A DNA stretch of 64,000 nucleotides from Clostridiaceae bacterium (GCA_904501755.1 CAJGBV010000004.1:34566-98565), one strand, 5' to 3'. Counted from the first letter of the stretch, positions 14,522-23,233 are shown. The notes: generated by a model not told the origin, from the letters alone. A program made the numbers and translations.

Positions 14522-16708
14522 TTACTCACCTGCAAGGGTTAATTTAAGCTGTGCCATATCTGTTGTTTCCACTGCACCGTTTCCGTCAACATCAGCGCTT
14601 GCTTCACTGAAATCTTCCATTTTCACTCCTGCAAGATAAAGCTTTAAAATGGCTAAATCAGAAATATTTACAATTCCGTCATTATTGCAGTCACCTGCCA
14701 GCTTATTTACAAATGTGATACTGCCCTCAAACATATATCCGCCGTAAACAAAGTATACCGTCTGCTCACCTGCTACAGTGTTATCATATCCTAAAATCGA
14801 AAGCTCTCCCGTGTCAAGCTCTTCGCTTTCACCGCTATAATAAGTTACGGTCATTTTTCCGCCTGAAAGGTCAGGCTCGGCACCTATATTATACACTGTG
14901 CTTTGGGGCTGCTGTGTAATTTCCACACTCTGTGCTCCTGCAACAGAGCAAACCGAAACCTGTGGATAATCATATCCGCTGACACTGCTCAGCCACCACA
15001 CATTTTCAAAATCAAAGCCTTCATATGACTCTTTGTTTTTCATTTCTCCATCAGTAAGACTTGTAACGCCATCTATCTCATTGACGTCAAAATTTTCATA
15101 TATACCATTGGTTACTATGTCATAGTAATAATTATTCTTGAAAATTCCGCCGTTATTTACTCCTGCTATTCCACCCACAAATTCGTTTGCAGAATACGGA
15201 ACTGCTATGCTATAACAATTTTCTACTGACATAAACTGTCCATCCTCTGACTGAGCAAAGGAATTAACAGATGCCACAATACCTGCCGCATAGTCACCGC
15301 TTTGTGCCGCGGCATCATAATTTTCAGCATAAGAGCCTACATAGCCAAGATTATAGCAGTCACTTATACAGCTTTCGGTTATCTCTGCCGCTATACCGCC
15401 GGCAAAAGCCTCATAGCTGTCAGAATAAGACACAACCTCACCTGCATTATAGCAACCGCCAATAACGGTATTGCCTGCAGCATAACCTGCTATACCGCCA
15501 CTTGCTACTCCGTAAAGAACACCAAGGTCGGTCTGCTCCTGCAAAACACTGCCATAGCCAACTACACCAAGATTTGCACAGGTGACAATCTGTGCATTAT
15601 TTGCAACACCTGCTATACCGCCTGTAACATATCCGCTTACAGCACCTAAATTATAGCAAAATCCTATCGTAGAGCCTTCATTACTTATACCTGTAATTCC
15701 GCCTGAATAAGCCTGTTCGCCCGTAGGATAAATGTATATAAAGCTACTGTTAATACAGTTTAAAATCTGACCGCAGTTCTCCCCGGCAACTGTGCCCACA
15801 TAAGAGCCGTCACCGCAAAGCGAAATAACGCTACCGCTGACAGAACAGTTTACTATATTTCCTGTGTTTTTACCAACCAAACCGCCTAAATTAGCAGCAC
15901 AGTCTGAATAAGCTATAGCACTAAGATTTTCGAAAGAAAGATTACTTATATTACCGCTGTTGTTTCTGAAAAGACCTATATTAACGGTATAGGCAGAACT
16001 TGATGAGCTGTATTCATAGTAAAACTCAAGTCCCGAAACAGTATATCCGTTACCGTTTAGAGTTCCGCTGAAGCTGTCAAAGGGAATAAAGCCGTTTTCC
16101 TCATTATAAAAGGTACCGCCCTCTGCAAAATCAGACTCGGTAAAGGTAATATTATTTAAAAGAGAAAAATGTGCAGAAGGATATTTTCTTATATTATTAA
16201 AATGCGCTGTGCCTGAAATAAGGTAGGGGTCAGTCTCAGTTCCACTACCTCCCGCAAAATCAGTAACATTTTCTTGTACTATTTTTAACTTATAGGAGGA
16301 AGGCATAACATAGTACTCTGAGGTACCGTCTGAACAATTACCGCTAAGACTAACCAGAGCGTCACCCTCTGCTATCACCTTAAAAATATACTCTTCAGAG
16401 AAACGGTCACTGTTTCCTGTAGTCAGAAAATCAATAGAGCCGTCTTTTGCATTAGATGTGAAGTCGCCGCCCGCAGATATATACTTAAGCTTTGAGCTAT
16501 CATATTTTAGAGTTCCCTCTATTGCCTGCATTTTAGAGCTAAATTTAAAAGTAACTGTCACAGTAATTATGCTATTCACCTTAGGTGTTTCATTTGTTAC
16601 CCCTATTGTAGAGTTGGCAGTAAATGCACTTACATTAATCACCAGTGCACACATTACAACCGACATTACTACAACTAATGCAGCTAATGTTTTAAAAAAC
16701 TTTTTCAT
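14522..16708 (-). CDS. Secreted cohesin-like, GLUG-repeat and dockerin protein
   Basis: A 728-residue secreted protein. Order: signal peptide (1-28); cohesin-type domain (about 32-145), nearly identical to that of the membrane-anchored protein at 5932-7389; a long stretch of GLUG-type repeats (about 160-590; NLGGLVGKNTGNIVNCSVSG and relatives); a bacterial Ig-like segment (about 595-665); and a C-terminal dockerin (about 668-728) with DCNNDGIVNISDLAILKLYL and DVDGNGAVETTDMAQLKLTL. Having both partner modules, it could be an adaptor in a cellulosome-like assembly. No catalytic domain is seen. AGGAGG precedes the ATG. Confidence 0.8.
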   Translation of the reverse strand: MKKFFKTLAALVVVMSVVMCALVINVSAFTANSTIGVTNETPKVNSIITVTVTFKFSSKMQAIEGTLKYDSSKLKYISAGGDFTSNAKDGSIDFLTTGNSDRFSEEYIFKVIAEGDALVSLSGNCSDGTSEYYVMPSSYKLKIVQENVTDFAGGSGTETDPYLISGTAHFNNIRKYPSAHFSLLNNITFTESDFAEGGTFYNEENGFIPFDSFSGTLNGNGYTVSGLEFYYEYSSSSSAYTVNIGLFRNNSGNISNLSFENLSAIAYSDCAANLGGLVGKNTGNIVNCSVSGSVISLCGDGSYVGTVAGENCGQILNCINSSFIYIYPTGEQAYSGGITGISNEGSTIGFCYNLGAVSGYVTGGIAGVANNAQIVTCANLGVVGYGSVLQEQTDLGVLYGVASGGIAGYAAGNTVIGGCYNAGEVVSYSDSYEAFAGGIAAEITESCISDCYNLGYVGSYAENYDAAAQSGDYAAGIVASVNSFAQSEDGQFMSVENCYSIAVPYSANEFVGGIAGVNNGGIFKNNYYYDIVTNGIYENFDVNEIDGVTSLTDGEMKNKESYEGFDFENVWWLSSVSGYDYPQVSVCSVAGAQSVEITQQPQSTVYNIGAEPDLSGGKMTVTYYSGESEELDTGELSILGYDNTVAGEQTVYFVYGGYMFEGSITFVNKLAGDCNNDGIVNISDLAILKLYLAGVKMEDFSEASADVDGNGAVETTDMAQLKLTLAGE

Positions 16709-16738
16709 ATACAGACCTCCTGTTTTTTATTTAATTTT

Positions 16739-16744
16739 ATTATA
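16739..16744 (-). promoter_or_regulatory. Extended -10 promoter for the cohesin/dockerin gene
   Basis: Minus-strand TATAAT (16744-16739) preceded by TGG, an extended -10. The -35 position (16767-16762, TTTTAA) is poor. The upstream terminator at 16771-16795 isolates the gene from the EamA gene. Confidence 0.5.
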
Positions 16745-16770
16745 CCACATTTTCCCTTATATTAAAAGAA

Positions 16771-16795
16771 AAAATCCTGAGTGACTCAGGATTTT
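16771..16795 (-). terminator. Terminator of the EamA gene
   Basis: AAAATCCTGAG and CTCAGGATTTT form an 11-bp stem with a 3-nt loop, followed on the minus strand by TTCTTTT. It overlaps the EamA stop codon. Confidence 0.85.
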
Positions 16796-17712
16796 AACTT
16801 TCTAATCTTTGGCGAGGGTAACTGTGCCAGAACAATTGCGGCAAACATTATTATACAGCCTATTATTTCCCTGCCTGTCATTTTATCGCCGAACAAGGCT
16901 CCGCCTATAAGTGCGAACACAGATTCAAAGCTCATAGCAATAGAAGCAAGGGTTGGATTATCGCACATCTGCTGACCGACTATCTGCAGAGTGTATGCAA
17001 CGCCACTGCTCATTACTCCCAAATACAGTATGGGAAGTGCCGCTGACAATATAGAAGATAAAGACGGTTTTTCAAATATAAACATAAGCACGGTAGAAAG
17101 CACACCACATACAAAAAACTGAATACATGACAGTTTTACAGAGTCAACCTTGCTTCCCAAGGTATCAACGCTTAGTATATGACAGGAGAAAGAAACAGCA
17201 CACACCAGCATTACAACGTCCCCTGCGTATATTCCGCTTATTCCCTCACTAAAGCAAAGCAAATACAGACCTGCTACTGCAATAAAAACACCTGCCCACA
17301 CTGTAACAGACGGTTTTTTGCGCATAAAAATTTCAAGTATAGGCACAAAAAGTATATACATAGCAGTAAGAAAGCCTGCTCTTGCACTTACCGCCGTATC
17401 GGCGGGATAAGCGGCAATTCCAAATTGCTGAAAATTAACGGCAACACAGAGAAAAACACCGCATACCGTACCCGTTATTAACAACTTTTTTGAATCGGCC
17501 TTTGTTTTTGGAACCAGAGTTTCCTTTTTCTTTTTAGAAACAACCGCCGCAACAGGAATGAGAGCAAAGCTACCCACAAAGGAACGTACCGCATTAAGTG
17601 TAAAAGGCTCAATCCCCTCAGCATTGGCAATATCCTGTGCAACAAAAGCAAGTCCCCATATAACTGCCGCCAAAAGTAATACTAAACTACCTTTGAAATT
17701 ATTTTTCTTCAT
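16786..17712 (-). CDS. EamA family (DMT superfamily) transporter
   Basis: A 308-residue membrane protein with ten hydrophobic segments arranged as two EamA repeats; the first starts GSLVLLLAAVIWGLAFVAQD, the classic EamA opening. Members export amino acids, nucleosides or other metabolites; the substrate here is unknown. I start at the ATG at 17712 (MKKNNFKG), preceded by GGGTGA. An upstream in-frame ATG at 17739 would add nine residues and has no ribosome site. It stands alone, facing away from nadE. Confidence 0.88.
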   Translation of the reverse strand: MKKNNFKGSLVLLLAAVIWGLAFVAQDIANAEGIEPFTLNAVRSFVGSFALIPVAAVVSKKKKETLVPKTKADSKKLLITGTVCGVFLCVAVNFQQFGIAAYPADTAVSARAGFLTAMYILFVPILEIFMRKKPSVTVWAGVFIAVAGLYLLCFSEGISGIYAGDVVMLVCAVSFSCHILSVDTLGSKVDSVKLSCIQFFVCGVLSTVLMFIFEKPSLSSILSAALPILYLGVMSSGVAYTLQIVGQQMCDNPTLASIAMSFESVFALIGGALFGDKMTGREIIGCIIMFAAIVLAQLPSPKIRKLKS

Positions 17713-17861
17713 ATCAGTCACCCAAATATAATGTAGCATATTTTATAGAAATATAGTATAATAGTTAAATAAACAACAATCATTATAATTAAGAAACTAA
17801 AAAAAATCAAGCCATTTTATCATTAAGTATAAGCCTTATATAGTCACTATGATAAACTTTC

Positions 17862-17890
17862 TTGACAATGCTTAAATATAGTCATAAAAT
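17862..17890 (+). promoter_or_regulatory. SigA promoter for nadE
   Basis: TTGACA (17862-17867), 17-bp spacer, TAAAAT (17885-17890), 32 bp before the nadE ATG. Confidence 0.8.
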
Positions 17891-17921
17891 AGATACATAA
17901 CAATCCGAAAGGAAGAAAAAT

Positions 17922-19772
17922 ATGAAACACGGATTTATTAAGGTTGGCACAGGCTGTATAAAAACACACCTTGCCGATACTCAGGCAAATGCACAGGAAA
18001 TTATAAAGCTTATAAAAGAAGCAGACCAAAAAGGTGTAAAGCTTCTTGCCCTTCCTGAGCTTTGCATAACCGGAGCTTCCATTGGGGATTTATTTTATAA
18101 CACAGCTCTTTTAAAGGGATCACTAAATGCCCTCCAAAAAATCACCGAGGAAACCTCCCACACCGATATAACCTTTACTGTGGGTATTCCTCTTATGCTC
18201 AGCGGTAAGCTTTATAACTGCGTAGCAGTAGTAAACAGCGGTGAAATATTAGGCGTTGTGCCATGTGAAAAGCACAGCGATATTTTTGCTGTTAACAATT
18301 CACTAAGCGTTATTACCCTGCTCTCCCGCACAGTTCCCTTTGGAAATGACATTGTTTTCCGACATAGTCAGCTTGAGAATTTCTCCTTCTGTGTTGCTGT
18401 TGGCGAAAATGCCGATACCCTAAATAATGCCGTAATTAAAATTAATCCTGTCGCTTCTGTGGAAACTGTGGGCAAGGCAGAAAAGAGAAAACTTCTTGCC
18501 AAAGCCGACTCTCTTACCAATATATGCGGTATTCTTTATGCCTCTTGCGGTGATGGCGAGTCCACCACCGACGCGGTTTATTCAGGCCATCTCATAATCA
18601 GCGAAAACGGAAAAATTTTATGTAAAAACAAGCCTATGGATAAATGCAGACTTATTGTCAGTGAAATTGATGTAGATATGCTTTGCGGTGAGCGTAGTAA
18701 AGACAGTGACTTTTATTCAGGTGAAGAATACACAGTTTATTTTCAGTGCAAAACAGAGGAAACTTCTCTTACAAGAAAGGTAAGAGAAAATCCCTTTATT
18801 CCCGAAAATAAGCCGGAGCTTGAAAGCCGAATAGAAACTATTCTTAATTTACAGGCTACCGCACTTGCAAGAAGAATAGAACACACCTGTGCAAAAACCG
18901 TTGTTATGGGCATTTCGGGTGGACTTGACAGCACCCTTGCACTGCTTGTTTGCGTAAAGGCTATGGATAGTCTTAACCGCCCCCGTACCGACGTTATTGC
19001 CGTTACAATGCCCTGCTTTGGAACAACAGCACGAACAAAATCCAATGCCGTGCTACTTTGTGAGAAACTTAAAGTAACCTTAAAGGAAATAGATATAACA
19101 ACAGCTGTTCGTCAGCATTTTGCCGATATTGGACACAATGAAGCCAATACAGATGTCACCTATGAAAACAGTCAGGCAAGAGAGAGAACTCAGGTGCTTA
19201 TGGACATTGCAGGCGAGTTTGGAGGCTTTGTTGTTGGTACAGGAGATATTTCAGAGCTTTCTCTTGGCTGGGCTACCTATAACGGCGACCATATGTCAAT
19301 GTACTCGGTTAACGGTGGTATCCCCAAAACTCTTATGCGCTGTATTGTAAATTATGTAGCACAAAACAGCAACGAAGGTCTTGCAAAGGTGCTTTTTGAC
19401 ATTCTCGATACCCCTGTTTCCCCTGAACTTCTGCCCATAGATAACAAGGGCGAAATTTCACAGAAAACCGAAGACCTTGTAGGCCCTTACGAGCTTCACG
19501 ACTTCTTCCTTTACTATATGTGCCGTTATGGTTTTTCTCCCGAGAAAATCTACCGACTGTGTAGCTACGCTATGGCTGATAAATATAGCGACGAAGTGAT
19601 AAAAAAATGGCTGAAAATCTTTATGCGCCGTTTCTTTTCACAACAGTTCAAACGTTCCTGTATTCCTGACGGAGTAAAAGTCGGCTCTGTTTCTCTTTCA
19701 CCGAGAGGCGACTGGCAGATGCCAAGCGACGCTTTAAGCACATTATGGTTAAACGAAGCTGAAAATTTATAA
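17922..19772 (+). CDS. nadE: Glutamine-dependent NAD+ synthetase
   Basis: A 616-residue two-domain enzyme that amidates nicotinate adenine dinucleotide to NAD+ using ammonia from glutamine. The N-terminal nitrilase-like amidase (about 1-270) shows LPELCITGAS (Glu of the triad) and a Cys in SFCVAVGEN. The C-terminal synthetase (about 300-610) has the ATP-pyrophosphatase P-loop SGGLDSTLALLV and the GTGDISELSLGW segment. A GAAAGGAAG ribosome site precedes the ATG. It is monocistronic: the next gene has its own promoter. Confidence 0.97.
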   Translation: MKHGFIKVGTGCIKTHLADTQANAQEIIKLIKEADQKGVKLLALPELCITGASIGDLFYNTALLKGSLNALQKITEETSHTDITFTVGIPLMLSGKLYNCVAVVNSGEILGVVPCEKHSDIFAVNNSLSVITLLSRTVPFGNDIVFRHSQLENFSFCVAVGENADTLNNAVIKINPVASVETVGKAEKRKLLAKADSLTNICGILYASCGDGESTTDAVYSGHLIISENGKILCKNKPMDKCRLIVSEIDVDMLCGERSKDSDFYSGEEYTVYFQCKTEETSLTRKVRENPFIPENKPELESRIETILNLQATALARRIEHTCAKTVVMGISGGLDSTLALLVCVKAMDSLNRPRTDVIAVTMPCFGTTARTKSNAVLLCEKLKVTLKEIDITTAVRQHFADIGHNEANTDVTYENSQARERTQVLMDIAGEFGGFVVGTGDISELSLGWATYNGDHMSMYSVNGGIPKTLMRCIVNYVAQNSNEGLAKVLFDILDTPVSPELLPIDNKGEISQKTEDLVGPYELHDFFLYYMCRYGFSPEKIYRLCSYAMADKYSDEVIKKWLKIFMRRFFSQQFKRSCIPDGVKVGSVSLSPRGDWQMPSDALSTLWLNEAENL

Positions 19773-19780
19773 TTTACAGT

Positions 19781-19809
19781 TTGCCTTTCACATTCTTTTG
19801 TGTTACAAT
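19781..19809 (+). promoter_or_regulatory. SigA promoter for the AT-hook membrane protein
   Basis: TTGCCT (19781-19786), 17-bp spacer, TACAAT (19804-19809). The predicted start near 19816 makes the ATG at 19819 an unlikely translation start. Confidence 0.6.
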
Positions 19810-19833
19810 TAGTAAAATATGTTAAGGAGAATT

Positions 19834-20595
19834 ATGCGGATGAAAAAATGCGGCAAAAGTAGAAAGTTTTCTTTTTCTTTAAATCTCGGCTATAATTCAA
19901 AAGCGGCTATTTTCACTCTTGGATTTGTATTTTTATACTTAATAGCCGAAATAGTTTATAAAATTAAAGTCGAAAGACAGACTTGTACTTGGGAAATAAT
20001 ACTGCTTTTCCTCATTTTTTCTGTTTATGAGGTATTCAAAAAACTGTTTTCAAAAGGTGAGCTGCCTAAAGATATTAGCGGCAAGCCACTGCCTTTCTCA
20101 GACTCTGTTAAAGATAAAAAAGCACGAAACAGTTTCTACAAAAAAAGTGCACTGCTTTATACCGTTATTTTCGGTGTAACAACAACCCTTGCATTTTCCT
20201 GCAGTTCTTTACTTAGCAATGTAAATATCGGTTCAGAGTTGTTTTTCGATTTTGAAATGCCCAATATTCTTTTTTCAATGTTGGTCGCTCTTATATTTAT
20301 GCCCATAGTATACATTTTTGCTTACATAATAGAGTTTCTGTGGCATGAATATAAAATTTCTCTATACAACGAGCTTCTTGCTATAAAGGAAGAACAGGCA
20401 AAAAAAGAGCGTGAACTTTTACTTGCCGTTCAGCAAGAGGTTAAATCGTCTGATGTAACCCCTGCACCTAAACGCAGAGGCAGACCGCCAAAAGCCACAA
20501 CAGAAGCTAATGAAGAAAATGAAGCCGCAGCAGAAAAAGCGACGCCAAAAAGAAGAGGCAGACCGCCAAAAGCAACACAAGAAAAAAGTGAATAA
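19834..20595 (+). CDS. Membrane protein with two C-terminal AT-hook motifs
   Basis: About 253 residues with four hydrophobic helices (FTLGFVFLYLIAEIVY, EIILLFLIFSVYEVF, ALLYTVIFGVTTTLAFS, ILFSMLVALIFMPIVYIFAY). A charged coiled stretch follows, then two copies of KRRGRPPKAT separated by an acidic linker. RGRP is the AT-hook core that inserts into the minor groove of A+T-rich DNA. If the tail is cytoplasmic, the protein could tether DNA to the membrane; this is inference. AAGGAGA precedes ATGs at 19834 and 19840, either of which may be used; the ATG at 19819 lies upstream of the ribosome site. I do not recognise the membrane part. Confidence 0.75.
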   Translation: MRMKKCGKSRKFSFSLNLGYNSKAAIFTLGFVFLYLIAEIVYKIKVERQTCTWEIILLFLIFSVYEVFKKLFSKGELPKDISGKPLPFSDSVKDKKARNSFYKKSALLYTVIFGVTTTLAFSCSSLLSNVNIGSELFFDFEMPNILFSMLVALIFMPIVYIFAYIIEFLWHEYKISLYNELLAIKEEQAKKERELLLAVQQEVKSSDVTPAPKRRGRPPKATTEANEENEAAAEKATPKRRGRPPKATQEKSE

Positions 20596-20600
20596 CAGAT

Positions 20601-20634
20601 AAAAATCACCCGAATTATTATTCGGGTGATTTTT
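20601..20634. terminator. Bidirectional terminator
   Basis: AAAAATCACCCGAA and its complement form a perfect 14-bp stem with a 6-nt loop between convergent genes. The LCP stop codon lies in the loop (20618-20620). A-runs and T-runs on both sides suit both strands. Confidence 0.92.
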
Positions 20635-21685
20635 CTATTTTGGTATAAAAAACTTCCATAACAAGCTCTAAAAGCTTTTCATCATCAGGATAAAATTCAG
20701 CGAATCCATCCGCTCCGACTATCTGCTCTCCTTCTATCTGTTTGAACTCTAAAGAAACCTGTTCCTCATTTTTCAAAACCGAAGTAGCAAGATAGGTAAC
20801 CCGCCCTGCATCAAGGTCGGTAACTGCATTTTTAACAACTTTATTATAAAGCTTTACGGGGAAAAGAAAATCCGATTTTGATTTTTCGATTACGGCAGAT
20901 GTATATTTTTTTAGGTAGTCAAGCTGTCTTTCAAGGCGTAAAACACTGGCATCCACAGTTTCGTTGTTTCTCGACTGAAGATACCCAAAAACGTTGCCTC
21001 CTGTCAGCTTAATTTTCTCTCCCTTGTTAAAGTTAATAACACAGCTTCCTGTTATGTCTTCATTTGCTATAACAGTTATAGTTCCTACTGCATTATGAAG
21101 AGTCGCTATAGACTTCTCATCCACTGCAAAATAAGAGTTTACGGGCATACCGTAAAGAAGCCTTGAAACCGATTTGGCAGTGTTTTGGGCACTTTCAGTT
21201 TTTCCGTCACCATACGCATAAGCTAGGCATATCTGCGTTTTTTCGGTTCCTACAAAGCTTCCCGATGTTGCATATAAATCCACATCGGTAATTATATCTC
21301 TTGGAATTCCTATAACAGTAGTTTTTCCCGTCGAGGTATCTACGGCAATTAAATAAAGTGCGTCGGCTTGTCCCGCCCGTCCTACAACAAAGGCTCCGCC
21401 GCTCTTCTCCTTTTCATTATCAATTCCCATACAAAGCGCGGTGGTAATGTTGCTGTTAAACTTATACTTGCCACCATTGTATTCAATAGTATCGTCATCC
21501 TGATTCTTAGTTGCATCGCTATTTGTCAGAGCAACATCGTTCTGTGTCATATTAAGTTTACCATTATACCACACCGAAGCGGCAGCTATCGCTACTGCAA
21601 GTATAACAGCCAATAGACTTCCCGCAGCCAACAATACAATTTTTGTGGACTTTTTCATTTTCTTTTTATTTTGTAAGCTGGTCAT
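20618..21685 (-). CDS. LytR-CpsA-Psr (LCP) family glycopolymer transferase
   Basis: A 355-residue membrane protein of the LCP family, which attaches teichoic acids or other glycopolymers to peptidoglycan. One N-terminal helix (about 13-38) is followed by the extracellular LCP domain with ADALYLIAVD, TVIGIPRDI and LQSRNNETVDASVLRLERQL, matching the phosphate-binding Asp/Arg pattern. The first conserved Arg (usual R-x-D) appears as GQAD, with Gln in its place. The start overlaps the sortase stop by 20 bp and has GGGAG upstream within the sortase gene, so the pair is translationally linked. Confidence 0.87.
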   Translation of the reverse strand: MTSLQNKKKMKKSTKIVLLAAGSLLAVILAVAIAAASVWYNGKLNMTQNDVALTNSDATKNQDDDTIEYNGGKYKFNSNITTALCMGIDNEKEKSGGAFVVGRAGQADALYLIAVDTSTGKTTVIGIPRDIITDVDLYATSGSFVGTEKTQICLAYAYGDGKTESAQNTAKSVSRLLYGMPVNSYFAVDEKSIATLHNAVGTITVIANEDITGSCVINFNKGEKIKLTGGNVFGYLQSRNNETVDASVLRLERQLDYLKKYTSAVIEKSKSDFLFPVKLYNKVVKNAVTDLDAGRVTYLATSVLKNEEQVSLEFKQIEGEQIVGADGFAEFYPDDEKLLELVMEVFYTKIEKSPE

Positions 21686-22424
21686 TAATTAAAACTCCCT
21701 GAACCAAATATCTGTAATCGTCATCATTTATACAGGTGCTCAATGTTATAATCCTGTCGTTTTCCGTTACCTGAGTTTCACTTCTTACATTAACCATAGT
21801 GGATTTTGGATTTTTAGTCATTTCAATATATTCCTTGAAAACTTCCTTGTCATCATAGTTATAGGAATAAAGCAAATGTCTTGCATCAAATTTATATGCA
21901 GCATAAATCTCATAGGTCAAAATATGACCGGGTGTATAAATGTAAATATACTTATTAGCTTCAAAAAAATCTTTATTACGGAACTTATGAAGTGCCTTAA
22001 ACATCGTGCCGTTCTTCATATTATGACCGTAAATAACAGTATTGGGGTCGGTAAAATCCTTACTGTTAAGCTTTTGGGTATAAATACAGCCTGCAAATTC
22101 ATATTCTCCATCAATATTGTGGTTAAGATAAAAATTTTCGGGCTTATCCCCGCTTTGAAGAATAGGATAATCAACCTTAGTGTCCGGAATTCTTATCCAG
22201 GCATATACATCCTCATTCTTAGCTTGAAGTGTTGCAAAATCAATAGGATTATCCACAAGCACTACTTCAGGCTCAGAGGATTGGCTGACGGTAGAAGAAT
22301 TATCCATCACCGGTGCGGGCTTGGGAGCGAAATAAGGGTAAATCAGATATCCAACCAACAAAAGCAAAGCAACTACACTTATAGTAATACCAACAGTAAA
22401 TAGTATTTTTCGCTTTTTGCTCAT
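21666..22424 (-). CDS. srtB: Class B sortase
   Basis: A 252-residue transpeptidase that cuts a sorting motif and links the protein to the cell wall. One N-terminal helix (about 8-30) anchors it, catalytic domain outside. The class B pattern is seen: IDFATLQAKNEDVYAWIRIP, the catalytic His in YGHNM, Cys in TLSTC and Arg in DYRYLVQG. The ATG at 22424 has AAGGAG 7 bases upstream; an upstream ATG at 22457 lacks one. Its own consensus promoter lies at 22448-22476. The gene just upstream encodes a likely substrate with an NPLTG motif, and the LCP gene follows in the same transcript. Confidence 0.93.
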   Translation of the reverse strand: MSKKRKILFTVGITISVVALLLLVGYLIYPYFAPKPAPVMDNSSTVSQSSEPEVVLVDNPIDFATLQAKNEDVYAWIRIPDTKVDYPILQSGDKPENFYLNHNIDGEYEFAGCIYTQKLNSKDFTDPNTVIYGHNMKNGTMFKALHKFRNKDFFEANKYIYIYTPGHILTYEIYAAYKFDARHLLYSYNYDDKEVFKEYIEMTKNPKSTMVNVRSETQVTENDRIITLSTCINDDDYRYLVQGVLINDQLTK

Positions 22425-22447
22425 TTCTTTCACTCCTTTTCTTTGAA

Positions 22448-22476
22448 AGTATATCATATTTATAAATATGTGTCAA
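22448..22476 (-). promoter_or_regulatory. SigA promoter for srtB-LCP
   Basis: Minus-strand TTGACA (22476-22471), 17-bp spacer, TATACT (22453-22448). It lies just downstream of the terminator of the substrate gene, so sortase is transcribed separately from it. Confidence 0.85.
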
Positions 22477-22484
22477 ATGTATAA

Positions 22485-22516
22485 AAAAATACCTGTCCTC
22501 ACGGACAGGTATTTTT
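22485..22516 (-). terminator. Terminator of the sortase-substrate gene
   Basis: A 14-bp stem (22485-22498 with 22503-22516; core ATACCTGTCC) with a 4-nt loop, followed by a T-run on the minus strand. It lies 10 bp past the stop of the gene at 22527-23102. Confidence 0.9.
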
Positions 22517-22526
22517 GAAGTTTTAA

Positions 22527-23102
22527 TTAGTTGAATGCACGCTTAGAAGCAACAGCAAGAGCTGCACCTGCCATAACGAACATAATAAGTGTAGCTACAA
22601 CAGAAAGATTTACGCTTTCTCCTGTAAGAGGATTAACGGTATCCTTAGGAACATTGAACTCGATGTCAACGCCTTCATAAGCCTCGGAAACATAAACTGT
22701 ATCGGAAAGAGGCTTAATAACTACATTAAGATAAGCACCGTTCTTAGAAACGATTTCGCCCTTTTCAATAACATAGTCTGTACCCTCAACAGCCTTTGAA
22801 CCGTCAGGCAAGGTTACGCTTACGATTTCATAATCAGTTCCTGCAAGAGCGGGAGACTTATTGGGCTTATAGAACTTCCAACCCTCGAAATCACGGCTTT
22901 CATTTTGAACAGGCTTAAGAGCAATGGTTCCATCCTTCTGAACGGTTACACGGTCAGCAACCTCAGAGTTTTTTCCTTCGTTGGTTCTGTTAACGATAAC
23001 CTCATGATACTCGGTACCGCCGGCACTCTTAAGAGCAAAAGCAGAAACAGAGAATGTGAAAATCAAAGCAACAGTAAGGATAAGTGCAAATATTTTCTTC
23101 AT
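22527..23102 (-). CDS. Probable sortase substrate, surface protein with NPLTG motif
   Basis: A 191-residue secreted protein: signal peptide (1-23), an extracellular domain with repeated DGT/DGS turns and no recognised family, then a cell-wall sorting signal. NPLTG lies near residue 157, followed by a hydrophobic helix (LSVVATLIMFVMAGAALAVA) and a basic tail (SKRAFN). NPLTG resembles class B and (S/P)PxTG-type motifs rather than LPxTG, fitting the class B sortase encoded next. It has its own promoter and terminator, so it may be made in larger amounts than the sortase. Pairing is inferred from adjacency and motif. Confidence 0.78.
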   Translation of the reverse strand: MKKIFALILTVALIFTFSVSAFALKSAGGTEYHEVIVNRTNEGKNSEVADRVTVQKDGTIALKPVQNESRDFEGWKFYKPNKSPALAGTDYEIVSVTLPDGSKAVEGTDYVIEKGEIVSKNGAYLNVVIKPLSDTVYVSEAYEGVDIEFNVPKDTVNPLTGESVNLSVVATLIMFVMAGAALAVASKRAFN

Positions 23103-23145
23103 GATTACTCCTCCAAAAATAAATTAGACATTATTAGTTGTAACC

Positions 23146-23174
23146 ATTATATCACCACTTTTTTAAAATGTAAA
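23146..23174 (-). promoter_or_regulatory. SigA promoter for the sortase-substrate gene
   Basis: Minus-strand TTTACA (23174-23169), 17-bp spacer, TATAAT (23151-23146). GGAGGAG precedes the ATG at 23102. Confidence 0.75.
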
Positions 23175-23205
23175 GTGTTTTATTGATTTTTTAAAAAATT
23201 TTTTA

Positions 23206-23233
23206 TTGATTATTTTTTTAAGTGATGTAAAAT
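23206..23233 (+). promoter_or_regulatory. Possible promoter for birA
   Basis: TTGATT (23206-23211), 16-bp spacer, TAAAAT (23228-23233). If used, the transcript starts almost at the ribosome site of birA, giving a very short leader. Confidence 0.4.

Noticed and set aside
22905..23186. 93-codon plus-strand frame opposite the sortase-substrate gene
   Set aside because: The minus strand has signal peptide, ribosome site, promoter and terminator; the plus-strand frame has none.
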